In this document: piece by piece, positions 1-9,037 of the stretch
Layout: each line of letters opens with the position of its first letter
Numbering within the stretch: the first letter of the stretch is position 1
NCBI GenBank assembly: GCA_902774055.1
Contig: CACYGX010000015.1
Coordinates: 1 to 64,000, forward strand
DNA from: an uncultured Bacteroidales bacterium
GTDB lineage: Bacteria; Bacteroidota; Bacteroidia; Bacteroidales; Muribaculaceae
DNA length: 64,000 bases
Reading direction: 5' to 3'
Program-made: the position numbers and the translations under genes
Notes under the pieces: generated by a model
What the model saw: the letters and a program-made list of their open reading frames with translations, nothing else
Told to the model about the DNA's origin: nothing
Database searches by the model: none

Positions 1-88
1 TGAGATTGGTTGTAGGGGTGAATTGGCAGTTCTGCCAGGACTCGTCGGAGCCTAAAGCGGTGGACTTGCGGTAATAGTTGATTTCCAT
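1..88 (-). CDS. Partial CDS, N-terminus of an unrecognised protein
   Basis: The minus strand opens with ATG at 88 and reads 29 sense codons (MEINYYRKSTALGSDESWQN...) to the edge of the window. I do not recognise the family from this fragment. It lies about 107 bases downstream of the ruvC stop in the same orientation, so it could be co-transcribed with ruvC. The start is chosen because it is the only ATG in the open frame; the true length is unknown. Confidence 0.5.
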   Translation of the reverse strand, partial: MEINYYRKSTALGSDESWQNCQFTPTTNL

Positions 89-195
89 GGTGTTTTTCAG
101 TTTAAAAATTAATAATGTGGCAAAGGTATAGACACTGGCATGTGGTTGTCAATGTCAAAAAGCACAAAAATGATACTATATTAAGCGGGGAGGGG

Positions 196-762
196 TTATT
201 TCTTGATGCGGTCGGGGTGCTGGGCGATGAAGGATTTCCAGGATTTGGTGCCCTTGCCCTGGAAGGGCTTATTGCGCTCGTAGAAGTGGCACAGGGCGGC
301 GGCGAGGGCGTCGGTGGCGTCGAGCAGGGCGGGCATCTTTGCCTCGTCGATGCCGAGGATGCGCTGCAGCATCAGGGCGACCTGCTCCTTGCTGGCGGCG
401 CCGTTGCCGGTGATGGCCATCTTGATTTTGCGGGGCTCGTATTCGGTGATGGGAATCTCGCGGTTGAGGGCGGCGACCATGGCGACACCCTGGGCGCGTC
501 CCAGCTTGAGCATCGACTGGACGTTCTTGCCGTAGAAGGGGGCCTCGATGGCCATCTCGTCGGGCAGGTACTCGCCGATGACGCCGCTCACGCGCTCATA
601 GATGTGGCGCAGGCGCATGTAGTGGTCCTCCATGCGGCTGAGCTGTATCACGCCCATGACGATGAGTTCGGGCTTCTTGCCGTTGACGCCCAGCAGGGCG
701 TAACCCATGACATTGGTGCCCGGGTCGATGCCGATGATGATATTCTGGTATTGCTTGTCCAT
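196..762 (-). CDS. ruvC: Crossover junction endodeoxyribonuclease RuvC
   Basis: RuvC is the Holliday-junction resolvase that works as a dimer with the RuvAB branch-migration motor. The 188-residue product shows the RNase H-like fold signatures: IGIDPGT near the N-terminus (Asp13), AIEAPF with Glu73, and [12 protein letters not shown] with Asp148 and Asp151, matching the four acidic metal ligands of the family at the expected spacing. Length is normal for RuvC. The frame stays open to 783, but a TACCTTTG promoter box at 773-780 lies inside that extension, so the ATG at 762 (MDKQYQN) is preferred; this leaves only a few bases of 5' leader. Identification is secure from the motifs. Confidence 0.96.
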   Translation of the reverse strand: MDKQYQNIIIGIDPGTNVMGYALLGVNGKKPELIVMGVIQLSRMEDHYMRLRHIYERVSGVIGEYLPDEMAIEAPFYGKNVQSMLKLGRAQGVAMVAALNREIPITEYEPRKIKMAITGNGAASKEQVALMLQRILGIDEAKMPALLDATDALAAALCHFYERNKPFQGKGTKSWKSFIAQHPDRIKK

Positions 763-772
763 CACTCGAGCA

Positions 773-780
773 CAAAGGTA
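773..780 (-). promoter_or_regulatory. Promoter -7 box of ruvC
   Basis: Read on the minus strand the site is TACCTTTG, a full match to the Bacteroidetes -7 consensus TAnnTTTG. It ends 10 bases before the ATG at 762, implying a near-leaderless ruvC transcript. No clear TTTG -33 element is seen at the usual distance. Confidence 0.55.
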
Positions 781-863
781 CAAAATAAAAACGGCGAATG
801 ACGAGAATTAAACGGATTTATTTTTTTGAGGTTTCATTATTCGCCGTTTCAATATTCGTAGTG

Positions 864-905
864 AAAAACGCCCACCTCCACGTGGGGAGGTGAGCGCTTT
901 TTCGT
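864..905 (-). terminator. Intrinsic terminator behind the alpha-amylase gene
   Basis: A hairpin with a CACCTCC/GGAGGTG core flanked by GCGC/GC-rich arms is bordered by A5 on one side and T5 on the other. On the minus strand it follows the amylase stop (926) and is followed by GTTTTTC, so it probably ends that transcript. Confidence 0.7.
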
Positions 906-925
906 TCCTTAAGGGGGCTGGTTGG

Positions 926-3900
926 TTATTGCCAGTTGCCGCGCAGGAGGTAGTCGATCAGCGTCGAGAGGTCTTCGATAGTTACCGTTCCACTCTGGTC
1001 ACAGTCGGCATTGGCGACATTGGCCAATGCGGGATCCTCGGTCAACAGATAGTCGATGAGAGCCGAAACGTCCGAAATGCCGATCTCGCCGTCATCGTCC
1101 ACGTCGCCGCGGCGCACGGGAGTGGGCTCGGTCCACTTCTCGACCACGAGGATGCCCTGGCTCAGGTAGAGCGTCAGGTTGTACTTGGCAGTGGCGATCC
1201 TGAAGGAGTTCTCACCAGGCACAACGGCCAGGTTGGTGCCCAGGCGCTGCTCGGTGATGGGGAAGTTGTTGGACGTAGCGCCCAAGCGGTTGGATGCGAT
1301 CTCGTTCCAGCCGTCGGGTGTCGATGCCAGGGCTGTCGTGAAGCTGAAGTAGCTGTAGCCGCCGTAGGGATCCACAAAGTCGATGGTGGCGGTGTACTTC
1401 TCGCCATTGGTGGTCGTCATCTCAAAGCCGTTGTTGGCATACCAATTCGTCGAAACGGCGTTACCCAGGACATATACCTTTTCGTAGCTTGCAGCACCGG
1501 CGCCAGCGTACTTCTCAGTGACGTCAACGTAGGTGTCAGCGGGCTTGTAGGCGTAGGTCTCCAGGTCGCTGTTGGGATAGAGGAAGAAGGCGTCGCGATC
1601 GACGGTGATAGTGGCCGTCTGGTTCTCGAAGCCGCCGTTGCCGTTGTTGAAGATGAGCGATACCTCATCGTCGTTGACATGCAGGCACGACCACTCGATG
1701 TCGTTGATGGTGACCTTGTCCAGGCTGCTGATCTTCTTGCCGGGCCAGCTGTTGCCCGTCACGCTACCAGTGCTTGTCCAAGCCCAGATGTAGCCGTTGG
1801 CGATCGAGGACCTCACATAGATGTTGATGCCCGTGGTAGCGGCATCGGTAATGGTGTAGATGTAGTTCTCGATATTCTCAACCTGGTCGCCGTTGAGGAC
1901 ACCCACCTTGAGGGTGGTGCTCTCGGTGAAGGTCATCGGGGTCGATGTGGTGATCATCGTGCTGGTGGTAGTGGGCTCGCTGCCGTCGGTGGTATAGACG
2001 AGCTTGGTACCGTTCTTGCTGGGAGCCACGGTGAGCGATACGTTGCCCACATAGTTGCCCGCAGCCTTGCTCACAACAGGATAGCCCAGGATGCTGCCAT
2101 CCTTAGCCACATGCTGCCAGTCAATGCCGTTGCTGATGAACAGGTTGTAACCGTCACCGCCCTGCACGAGGGTGTAGCCGCTAGGTGTACCGTTGTTGAC
2201 GGCACCGCCCAACTGCAGGTACAGGTTGCCACGGGTACCCTGGGTCTCCAGGATGTAGCCACCGCTGCTCTCCTGCTGGGTGAGGATAGCGCTCTGGTTG
2301 TGAACGCCAGCGGCACGACGGGCCTTGATGCAGTTGTTGATTTCGTCGCCATAGACGAGGTAGTGCTTGTAGAACACACAGGGGGTGCCAGGCATCGTCA
2401 AGATGAAGGCGTTGGCAGGCATGATGTTGGTCTTCAAGCAGTCGTAGTTGGTGTTTTGACCCGTGTCGTGGTTATCGACGAAGGTCACCGAGTAGCGCTG
2501 ATAGTTGGGGTCTGCAGCGAGGCCCTTGTCGTTGAGGGCGCTCCAGTTGCCGCTGGCGAAGGCGCTCTGCATCGGATACTTCAACGCGAAGTCGAACACG
2601 GCGGTCTGGATGCGGTTATCCTGCTTGGTGCTCTCGAGCCACCAGCGCAGGGTCTCGGCATTGCCGTCCCAATACTCACCCACCGAGAATGTGGGCTGGC
2701 TGGCCTTGTTATACAAGCCCACATAGTAGCCTGCATAGCCCTTACACATGTCATAACGGAAACCATCATAGCCGAGCTCGTCCATGAGGTACTTCTGGTA
2801 GGTCTTGACGTTCTTCTGCACATTGGCGCTGGTGTGGTCCAGGTCACGGCTGCCATCAAAGTCCTCGCCCTCGTCGGCAGCACCTGTTGCGGCATAGCCG
2901 GCGCCCACACACTCATCGGTGCGGCAGATGTCGGCGAGCGACCAGGTCATGCTGTAGTTCTCACCAGTAACGGGGCCCGTAACGGTCTCGTCGGCAAAAT
3001 CTACCCAACCCGTCTTGGCACTCTTGTGGTTGATGACCATATCCATCATCACACTGGTGTTGTGGTTGTGGAAGGTGGTGATCATGTCGCGCAACTGCGA
3101 CTCGGTGCCGAAGCAGGTGTTGTGCTTCAACCAATAGACGGGCATGTAGCCCATGCTCTCGGCCGTGCCATAGGGGTCAACGCTACCCGAGTTGGGTACC
3201 CAAATCAGGTCAAAGTACTGGCCCAGTTCCTGGGCGTTCTCGTTCAAGTTATTCCACTTGGTAGCCTTGTAGCTGTCCCAGTAGAAGCCCTGGAGCATCA
3301 CACCGCCATACATTGCGGGCCAGCCCATACCGGAGACGGTGCCGCCACCGCCCTCGCGCGTGATGACACAGGTGCGGTCGTTCAGGTTCACCGTGATATT
3401 GTATGTGCCAGCGGGGATGCGGAATGCCACATCAACGTTTACACCATAGTCATTCAACTGGATGGTATTGCCCAGCATCGAAGAGGTCACCCAGAAGTTG
3501 GTACCCTCGTCGGCAATGGGCGACAGGCGATAGTCGTGAATGCCGTCCCAATCATCGGCTGTAGCAGCCAGCTTGGTCGTGAACGAGAAATAGCTCACAT
3601 CGGCATCCTCTTCATGGCTCTCACCATTAAAGGTCACCTGGGCGCCATACAGGCCCGTTGAACTGTCATAGGCCAAAGGCACGCCCACGTTGGGAGCCCA
3701 ATCATTACCATTGGCCTGGCCCAAGATGAACAAGTCGCCTGAAGGCTGCGGACCGGGGGTGTCACCCTCCTTCTCGACAATCAGGTAACCGTCGGCCAAG
3801 CTTGCGGTGAGCTTCCACGTGCCTGCAGGAATCATGAAGGCAGTCTCACCCTGCTGGAGGGGCATCTGAACGTTCTCAGTCACCAGATAATCCTCAGTAC

Positions 3901-4537
3901 CACTGGCACCATAACGGTAGTTGGCAATGGCATCCCAGTCACCTGCAGCCACTGCGAGACGGGTCGTGAACGAGAAGTAGCTGTAGCCCTCGTTCTCGCC
4001 CTGGGTGGTCACTGTAGCAGTGAAGACGCCCGAGTTGGGGTTATAGTCCATGGGCACGCCAATGCTGGGATCCCAGCCATTGCCGTTCACCTCACCCAGG
4101 ATGTAGAGGTCGTCAGAAACAGGACCACTGCTTGAAATCCTGAAGCGCTTGTTGATCGTGTCGAACGTGAAAACATAGCTCGAACCGTCACCTGTAAAGG
4201 CATAAGCGCCTGAGGAGGTCTTCTGGGTCGAGATCCACGTGTCGCCAGACACTTCCTGATCCACATTATTGGGACCATAACGGTAGTTGCTGTTGAACGT
4301 GTTCCAGCCAGCTGCGTCGTTAGACGTAGCCAATGCGTCACCGAACACAAAATACACCTTGCCACTGATGGTGGCCGTGTAATTGTAGGTTCCGTCGGCC
4401 TTAGCAGTCATCGAAACACCGCCGGCAGGATTCCAACTGCCAAACGGAGCGTCGCCCACGATATACATCTGGGCGCTGACTTGCAGCATCAATAACGACA
4501 CCACAAGCGACAGAAAGAATGTAAATGTCTTTTTCAT
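926..4537 (-). CDS. Secreted multidomain GH13 alpha-amylase with repeated beta-sandwich modules and dockerin-like tail
   Basis: The 1203-residue product hydrolyses starch-like alpha-glucan outside the cytoplasm. A signal peptide (about 1-22) is followed by three related modules (about 24-135, 144-255, 270-395) with the pattern LGxxNGNxWxPxxGxxM and YSYFSFTTxLA, then the GH13 barrel (about 400-800). Its motifs are DMVINH (about 498), GFRYDMCKG with the nucleophile Asp (about 592), VGEYWDG with the acid/base Glu (about 619) and FVDNHDT with the third Asp (about 689). After it come a chitobiase-like C-terminal repeat (YTTDGSEPTT), a CBM26-like starch-binding module (YIWAWTS..., SWPGKK), a fourth copy of the N-terminal module, and a final dockerin-like pair (GDVDDDGEIGISD, DCDQSGTVTIED) ending at GNWQ. 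No type IX tail is present. It is monocistronic. Confidence 0.92.
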   Translation of the reverse strand: MKKTFTFFLSLVVSLLMLQVSAQMYIVGDAPFGSWNPAGGVSMTAKADGTYNYTATISGKVYFVFGDALATSNDAAGWNTFNSNYRYGPNNVDQEVSGDTWISTQKTSSGAYAFTGDGSSYVFTFDTINKRFRISSSGPVSDDLYILGEVNGNGWDPSIGVPMDYNPNSGVFTATVTTQGENEGYSYFSFTTRLAVAAGDWDAIANYRYGASGTEDYLVTENVQMPLQQGETAFMIPAGTWKLTASLADGYLIVEKEGDTPGPQPSGDLFILGQANGNDWAPNVGVPLAYDSSTGLYGAQVTFNGESHEEDADVSYFSFTTKLAATADDWDGIHDYRLSPIADEGTNFWVTSSMLGNTIQLNDYGVNVDVAFRIPAGTYNITVNLNDRTCVITREGGGGTVSGMGWPAMYGGVMLQGFYWDSYKATKWNNLNENAQELGQYFDLIWVPNSGSVDPYGTAESMGYMPVYWLKHNTCFGTESQLRDMITTFHNHNTSVMMDMVINHKSAKTGWVDFADETVTGPVTGENYSMTWSLADICRTDECVGAGYAATGAADEGEDFDGSRDLDHTSANVQKNVKTYQKYLMDELGYDGFRYDMCKGYAGYYVGLYNKASQPTFSVGEYWDGNAETLRWWLESTKQDNRIQTAVFDFALKYPMQSAFASGNWSALNDKGLAADPNYQRYSVTFVDNHDTGQNTNYDCLKTNIMPANAFILTMPGTPCVFYKHYLVYGDEINNCIKARRAAGVHNQSAILTQQESSGGYILETQGTRGNLYLQLGGAVNNGTPSGYTLVQGGDGYNLFISNGIDWQHVAKDGSILGYPVVSKAAGNYVGNVSLTVAPSKNGTKLVYTTDGSEPTTTSTMITTSTPMTFTESTTLKVGVLNGDQVENIENYIYTITDAATTGINIYVRSSIANGYIWAWTSTGSVTGNSWPGKKISSLDKVTINDIEWSCLHVNDDEVSLIFNNGNGGFENQTATITVDRDAFFLYPNSDLETYAYKPADTYVDVTEKYAGAGAASYEKVYVLGNAVSTNWYANNGFEMTTTNGEKYTATIDFVDPYGGYSYFSFTTALASTPDGWNEIASNRLGATSNNFPITEQRLGTNLAVVPGENSFRIATAKYNLTLYLSQGILVVEKWTEPTPVRRGDVDDDGEIGISDVSALIDYLLTEDPALANVANADCDQSGTVTIEDLSTLIDYLLRGNWQ

Positions 4538-4724
4538 AATTAATATTGTTAGTGTTACGTATAGAATTGTTGGTTATTCCGATGGCGGCAGGGCACAACG
4601 GCCCCAAAAAAGATTAGATGTACAAAATAAGTGAATTTTACCAACATTATTACTAATCACTCACCCCTACACCCGCCAAAAAACAGCGCAAACGATTGCA
4701 CTCGACACAACTATTCACCACCTC

Positions 4725-4755
4725 TTGCAACTAAGACGCAAAAGCACTATCTTTG
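4725..4755 (+). promoter_or_regulatory. Promoter of the HAD phosphatase gene
   Basis: TTG at 4725-4727, a 20-base spacer, then TATCTTTG at 4748-4755 match the Bacteroidetes TTTG/TAnnTTTG promoter. Transcription would begin near 4761, which supports the ATG at 4779 and excludes in-frame starts upstream. Confidence 0.7.
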
Positions 4756-4778
4756 CACCGAAATACGAGAACGAGACA

Positions 4779-5447
4779 ATGAAGAAGTTGGTGATTTTTG
4801 ACCTTGACGGCACGCTGCTCAACACCATTGAGGATTTGGGACAGGCGGCTAATTATGCACTAGAGCGTAATGGTTATGCAACCCACAGCATGGCGAGTTA
4901 TCCCTATTTTGTAGGCAATGGCGTGCGTCGCCTGATGACCCGCGTATTGCCCGAGGATGCCCGTGACAACGAGACGGTGGACCGTGTGCTGGGCGACTTC
5001 CTGGAGTACTACGATGAGCACTGTACCGACTACACCAAGCCCTACAACGGCATGCCCGAGCTACTGCAGGACCTGCGCGACCTGGGCGTGTCGATGGCTG
5101 TGGCCAGCAACAAGTACCAGAAGGCTGTCGATAAAATCATCCCCCACTTCTATCCCGACATCGACTTCGTCGCCATCGAGGGTCATCGCGAGGGCGTGAA
5201 CGTCAAGCCCGACCCCAGCGTGGTGTTTGCCATCCTCGCCCAAGCCAAGATGGCCAAGGCCGACACGCTTTACATCGGCGACAGCGGTGTGGACATGGAG
5301 ACGGCCCGTCGGGCATGCATCGACTCGGTGGGCGTGACCTGGGGTTTCCGCAGCAAGAAGGAACTGGTCGAGTACCATGCCGACGTCATCGTCAACAACC
5401 CCGTTGACATCCTTGACATCGTCGAGAACGGCATCCGCATCTCTTAG
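4779..5447 (+). CDS. HAD-superfamily phosphatase, phosphoglycolate phosphatase-like
   Basis: This 222-residue cytoplasmic enzyme belongs to the Gph/PGP branch of the haloacid dehalogenase superfamily, which removes phosphate from small phosphometabolites such as 2-phosphoglycolate. Motif I is FDLDGTLLNT with the nucleophile Asp at residue 8, followed by a helical cap domain. Motif II is the conserved Ser of MAVASNK, motif III the Lys of NVKPDPSVV, and motif IV GDSGVDMETA. The start follows directly from the mapped promoter. A transporter gene begins 68 bases downstream in the same direction and could share the transcript. The family is certain; the substrate is not, since many HAD enzymes of this size act on other sugar phosphates. 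Confidence 0.85.
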   Translation: MKKLVIFDLDGTLLNTIEDLGQAANYALERNGYATHSMASYPYFVGNGVRRLMTRVLPEDARDNETVDRVLGDFLEYYDEHCTDYTKPYNGMPELLQDLRDLGVSMAVASNKYQKAVDKIIPHFYPDIDFVAIEGHREGVNVKPDPSVVFAILAQAKMAKADTLYIGDSGVDMETARRACIDSVGVTWGFRSKKELVEYHADVIVNNPVDILDIVENGIRIS

Positions 5448-5514
5448 TTCACGCTAGCATTGCAATTTACCAAATTAACACATATATAATTAAGAAACAT
5501 AAACACAAGAAGAT

Positions 5515-7200
5515 ATGGATTGGTTCACTGAATTATGGATTGGCAACGGGGTGGCACACACCATCCTCGTCTATGCCATCGTCATTGCCATGGGCGTCAT
5601 GCTGGGAAAAGTCAAGTTCTTTGGCATTTCGCTGGGAGCGACCTTTGTGCTGTTTTGCGGCATTCTCATCGGGCACTTGGGCGTGACGGTAGATCCCGCA
5701 ACACTCAAGTTCATCCAGGAGTTCGGCCTCATCCTGTTCATCTTCTCCATTGGTCTGCAGGTGGGTCCCAGCTTCTTCTCGTCGTTCAAGCAGGAGGGCA
5801 TCCAGCTCAACGGCATAGCCATGCTCATCGTGGGGCTCAACGTGGTGGTGGCACTGGCCATCTACATTATCGCTGGCAATATCTCGATGACCGACATGGT
5901 GGGCGTGATGAGCGGCGCCGTGACCAATACGCCCGGACTGGGTGCCGCCCAACAGGCACTGATCGAGACCGTGGGCGACCAGGCCAACGACTTGAACGAG
6001 TCGATGTCGCTGGGATATGCCGCTGCCTATCCGCTGGGCGTCATCGGCATCATCTTGTCGATGGTGCTGCTCAAGGCCTTCTTCCGCATCAATGTCGATA
6101 AGGAAATCGAGGATATCGAGCACGAGAAAGAGGACAGCCAGCTCAAGCCCCACGTCATCACTTATCAGGTGACCAACAAACTCATCTATGACATCCCCGT
6201 GACGCGCTTGCACGCCATCATCGACCATAATTTTACCATATCCCGCATGAAGCGCGCCGATGGCACCGTGGAGATCCCCCAAGGCGAGACCATCATCCAT
6301 CAGGACGACGTGCTGCGCATCGTCATGAGCGCCCACGACCAGGACATCTTTGACGCCATCATTGGCCCCCATGTGGACTTTGACTGGCAATTGGAGACAT
6401 CTCCCAAGGGCATCGTGAGCAAGCGCATCGTCATCACCAATAACGAACTTAACGGACGCAAAATCGGCTCCATCCGCCTCCATGAAGGCTACAAGGTCAA
6501 CGTTACCCGCATCTATCGTGCTGGCGTTGAACTGCTTGCCAGCCCTAACCTGTCGCTGCAAGTGGGCGACCGCCTCACCGTGGTGGGTCGCGAGGAAGAC
6601 GTGGACCGCCTGGGCAAGCGCATGGGCGACTCCTACAAGCGCCTGGAGCATCCCAACCTGTTCACCATGTTCATCGGCATCGTCCTGGGTATCATCGTCG
6701 GCTCTATCCCCATTATGTTGCCGGGCATGTCAGTACCCATGAAACTCGGTCTGGCAGGAGGCCCCCTCGTCGTGGCCATCCTCATCGGGCGCTACGGCCA
6801 TAAAGCCCGTCTGGTCACCTACACGAGCACAGCGGCCAGCCTCATGCTGCGAGAGTTGGGTCTGTGTCTGTTCCTCGCCTCGGTAGGCATTGCCGCCGGT
6901 GGCAGGTTTGTATCGACCATCTTGAGCGCCAATGGCGCAATGTGGGTATTGTACGGTTTCCTCATTACCATGATTCCGCTACTCATCGCCGTGGTAGTGG
7001 CCCGTGGCAAGCTGCATCTGAACTACTGCACCATCATGGGTGTGGTTGCTGGTGCGACCACCGACCCTCCAGCACTGGGTTATGCCAACAACACCGCGGG
7101 TAATGACGCCCCAGCCGTAGCCTATGCCACAGTCTATCCCTTGACGATGTTTATGCGCGTCCTCATCGCCGAACTCATCATCATCTTCGCCGTCGCGTAG
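5515..7200 (+). CDS. Putative antiporter of the AspT/YidE family with two RCK-C domains
   Basis: The 561-residue inner-membrane protein has the layout of the aspartate:alanine exchanger / YidE-YbjL family: five or six N-terminal membrane segments, a soluble centre (about residues 205-375) with two TrkA-C (RCK-C) domains (for example RIVITNNELNGRKIGSIRL and LQVGDRLTVVGREEDVDRLG), then a second membrane half that repeats the first. The duplicated AspT-YidE signature appears as GVMSGAVTNTPGLGAAQQAL in the first half and GVVAGATTDPPALGYANN in the second. The RCK-C domains usually sense ligands. The transported solute cannot be read from the sequence. The gene follows the HAD phosphatase closely. 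Confidence 0.85.
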   Translation: MDWFTELWIGNGVAHTILVYAIVIAMGVMLGKVKFFGISLGATFVLFCGILIGHLGVTVDPATLKFIQEFGLILFIFSIGLQVGPSFFSSFKQEGIQLNGIAMLIVGLNVVVALAIYIIAGNISMTDMVGVMSGAVTNTPGLGAAQQALIETVGDQANDLNESMSLGYAAAYPLGVIGIILSMVLLKAFFRINVDKEIEDIEHEKEDSQLKPHVITYQVTNKLIYDIPVTRLHAIIDHNFTISRMKRADGTVEIPQGETIIHQDDVLRIVMSAHDQDIFDAIIGPHVDFDWQLETSPKGIVSKRIVITNNELNGRKIGSIRLHEGYKVNVTRIYRAGVELLASPNLSLQVGDRLTVVGREEDVDRLGKRMGDSYKRLEHPNLFTMFIGIVLGIIVGSIPIMLPGMSVPMKLGLAGGPLVVAILIGRYGHKARLVTYTSTAASLMLRELGLCLFLASVGIAAGGRFVSTILSANGAMWVLYGFLITMIPLLIAVVVARGKLHLNYCTIMGVVAGATTDPPALGYANNTAGNDAPAVAYATVYPLTMFMRVLIAELIIIFAVA

Positions 7201-7259
7201 TTAACAACCGTTTTTTTTGTAACTTCATCACTTTAATAATTCTCAAATAAACATACTTT

Positions 7260-8558
7260 ATGAAAAAAATCATCGTTTTACTTTTTTTGATGCTGGGCTA
7301 CATTGCACAGACACACTCAGAGACTTTTGAATCGGGTGGGATTTGCTATGAAACCAGTTCAGACAGTACTTGTCGCGTAGTTATGAACACAAATGGCTAT
7401 TCAGGTGATATAGTGCTCCCAAATACCGTTTCTCATAATGGTAAAAGATATTATATCACAGGCATCGGCAAATATGCTTTTGAGTACTCCAACATTGAAA
7501 GTATATCTTTAGGCAACTATGTAACTAGTATTGGTTATGGTGCTTTTAAATACAGCGAAATTGAAAGTATTGATTTTGGGAATGCTCTTCAGACAATCGG
7601 AAGTTATGCATTTGGCAGCTGCCACAAATTAACCAGTATAGCCATACCAAACTCTGTTACAAGCATTGGTGAGGCTGCATTTGCTGGATGTGTGGGAATA
7701 GTAAGTGTATCTCTGGGTAATTCTGTAAAATCAATAGGTTTAGAAGCTTTTTGGAAAACAAAAATCAGTCAAATCGATATACCAAATTCTGTCACCAGTA
7801 TAGGTGCAGCAGCTTTTAGCAACACAAACCTTACAAGTCTTTTTATTCCCCGTTCAGTCACTTCGATTTATTCTGCCAGCTATTCTAGTTCCGCTAATAT
7901 CGTCTCTGGCTGCGATCTATTAAAGAGTATTGTTGTTGAAAATGGTAATCCAAATTATGACTCTCGAGGAAATTGTAATGCTATTATTCGCAAAAGTTCA
8001 AACACTTTGATATCAGGTTGTTCAAATACGGTTATACCCAATTCTGTAAAGACAATTGAATGTATGGCTTTCGAAGAATTGGACAGCCTGAAAAGCATCA
8101 CCATTCCTAATTCTGTTGAAAAAATCAAGTCCTCTGCGTTTTCACATTGCAGAAACATGACTAGTGTTACCATCGGAAAATCCGTCACTTTTATTGGAGA
8201 ATACGCATTTAGTTACAACACCCAATTAACCGAAGTTAACTGCTTAGCAATGACTCCTCCTCAAATGGAGGAAAGATCCTGCTTTTGGTGTTATAATACA
8301 GCAACACTCACAGTCCCAGCCGGTTCTTTAGCAGCTTACCAAACAACAAACTGGTGGAATGAATTTAGTAATATTATACCCATTTATGCTCCAGGAGACG
8401 TGGATGGAGACGGCAGGATGAGCATCGATGATTTGGCACAACTCATTGACATCTTACTTAGAGGAGAATCATCAGCAGGAAATGCTGACGTTAATGGCGA
8501 CGGTAGCATCAATATAGAGGATCTTTCTGAATTAATAGACATGCTACTTAATAGCTAA
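7260..8558 (+). CDS. BspA-like leucine-rich-repeat surface protein with dockerin-like C-terminus
   Basis: The 432-residue protein begins with a signal peptide (MKKIIVLLFLMLGYIAQTHS) and contains eight or so LRR_5/BspA-type repeats with the pattern IPNSVTSIGxxAFxxC between about residues 40 and 360. Such proteins are exported in Bacteroidales and often bind host or bacterial surfaces. The C-terminal 55 residues form a dockerin-like pair: GDVDGDGRMSIDDLAQLIDILL and DVNGDGSINIEDLSELIDMLL (each 20-22 residues). There is no type IX tail. Codon use is more AT-rich than in the flanking transporter and phosphatase genes, suggesting a different history. It starts 59 bases after the transporter stop; no convincing own promoter is visible. 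Confidence 0.85.
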   Translation: MKKIIVLLFLMLGYIAQTHSETFESGGICYETSSDSTCRVVMNTNGYSGDIVLPNTVSHNGKRYYITGIGKYAFEYSNIESISLGNYVTSIGYGAFKYSEIESIDFGNALQTIGSYAFGSCHKLTSIAIPNSVTSIGEAAFAGCVGIVSVSLGNSVKSIGLEAFWKTKISQIDIPNSVTSIGAAAFSNTNLTSLFIPRSVTSIYSASYSSSANIVSGCDLLKSIVVENGNPNYDSRGNCNAIIRKSSNTLISGCSNTVIPNSVKTIECMAFEELDSLKSITIPNSVEKIKSSAFSHCRNMTSVTIGKSVTFIGEYAFSYNTQLTEVNCLAMTPPQMEERSCFWCYNTATLTVPAGSLAAYQTTNWWNEFSNIIPIYAPGDVDGDGRMSIDDLAQLIDILLRGESSAGNADVNGDGSINIEDLSELIDMLLNS

Positions 8559-8603
8559 TACAAGTTATAATAATAACAGCAAGCGTATTACCACCTGTCG
8601 CAT

Positions 8604-8630
8604 AGCGGCCACGCCAAGGCGAGGCCCTAC
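8604..8630. repeat. Dispersed palindromic repeat (copy 1 of 2)
   Basis: A 27-base element containing the imperfect palindrome GGCCaCGCCaaGGCGaGGCC (8607-8626) followed by CTAC. A copy with one mismatch lies at 53404-53430. It sits in the convergent intergenic region between the BspA-like gene and the DUF2200 gene. It resembles REP-type elements in size and structure; the family is not known to me. Confidence 0.6.
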
Positions 8631-8670
8631 AGACCATCTACGTCAGTGCAGCAATTTACACTAATGAAGT

Positions 8671-9024
8671 TTAATTAGGTAGGATTTTTTCTAGGGGTTT
8701 TCCTTTGGCAAGCTCATCGACGAGTTTGTCGAGGTAGCGTATGTCTTGCATGAGCGGCTCGTCGATTTCGGCAAGTTTTACCCCACAAATGGAGCCTTTG
8801 ATCAGGTGTCGTGACGAATTCATCTGCGGAGCCTGAAGAAAGAAGTCTCCATAAGTGATATCGCTATCGAGTGCCTTCACGATATCGGCTACAGCATAGC
8901 CTGTCAGCCATGACGTCACCGACAGCACATCCTCAAGGGTACGCCCCTTCTTCTCGGCCTTAGCGACGAGAAAAGGGTACACCTTCTTGAGTTTCATGCC
9001 ATAAACCTTATCATAATTACCCAT
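8671..9024 (-). CDS. DUF2200 family protein
   Basis: The 117-residue product matches the small DUF2200 family: KVYGMKLKKVYPFLVAKAEK near the start, SWLTGY in the middle, QAPQMN and the invariant IKGSICGVK, then a C-terminal LDKLVDELAKGKPLEKIL. The family has no established biochemical function. The ATG at 9024 gives the family's normal N-terminus; longer in-frame starts would overlap the preceding tamL gene. It lies 13 bases downstream of the tamL stop, so the two are probably co-transcribed. Confidence 0.85.
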   Translation of the reverse strand: MGNYDKVYGMKLKKVYPFLVAKAEKKGRTLEDVLSVTSWLTGYAVADIVKALDSDITYGDFFLQAPQMNSSRHLIKGSICGVKLAEIDEPLMQDIRYLDKLVDELAKGKPLEKILPN

Positions 9025-9037
9025 AACCGATAATCTA

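Noticed and set aside
926-1110. Cellulosome locus inferred from dockerin-like domains
   Set aside because: No cohesin, scaffoldin or cluster of plant-wall enzymes is present; the domain bearers are mostly adhesin-like.
890-3661. A 923-codon open frame antisense to the amylase gene
   Set aside because: It mirrors codon bias of the real gene, has no signal, domain or promoter, and overlaps catalytic GH13 motifs on the other strand.
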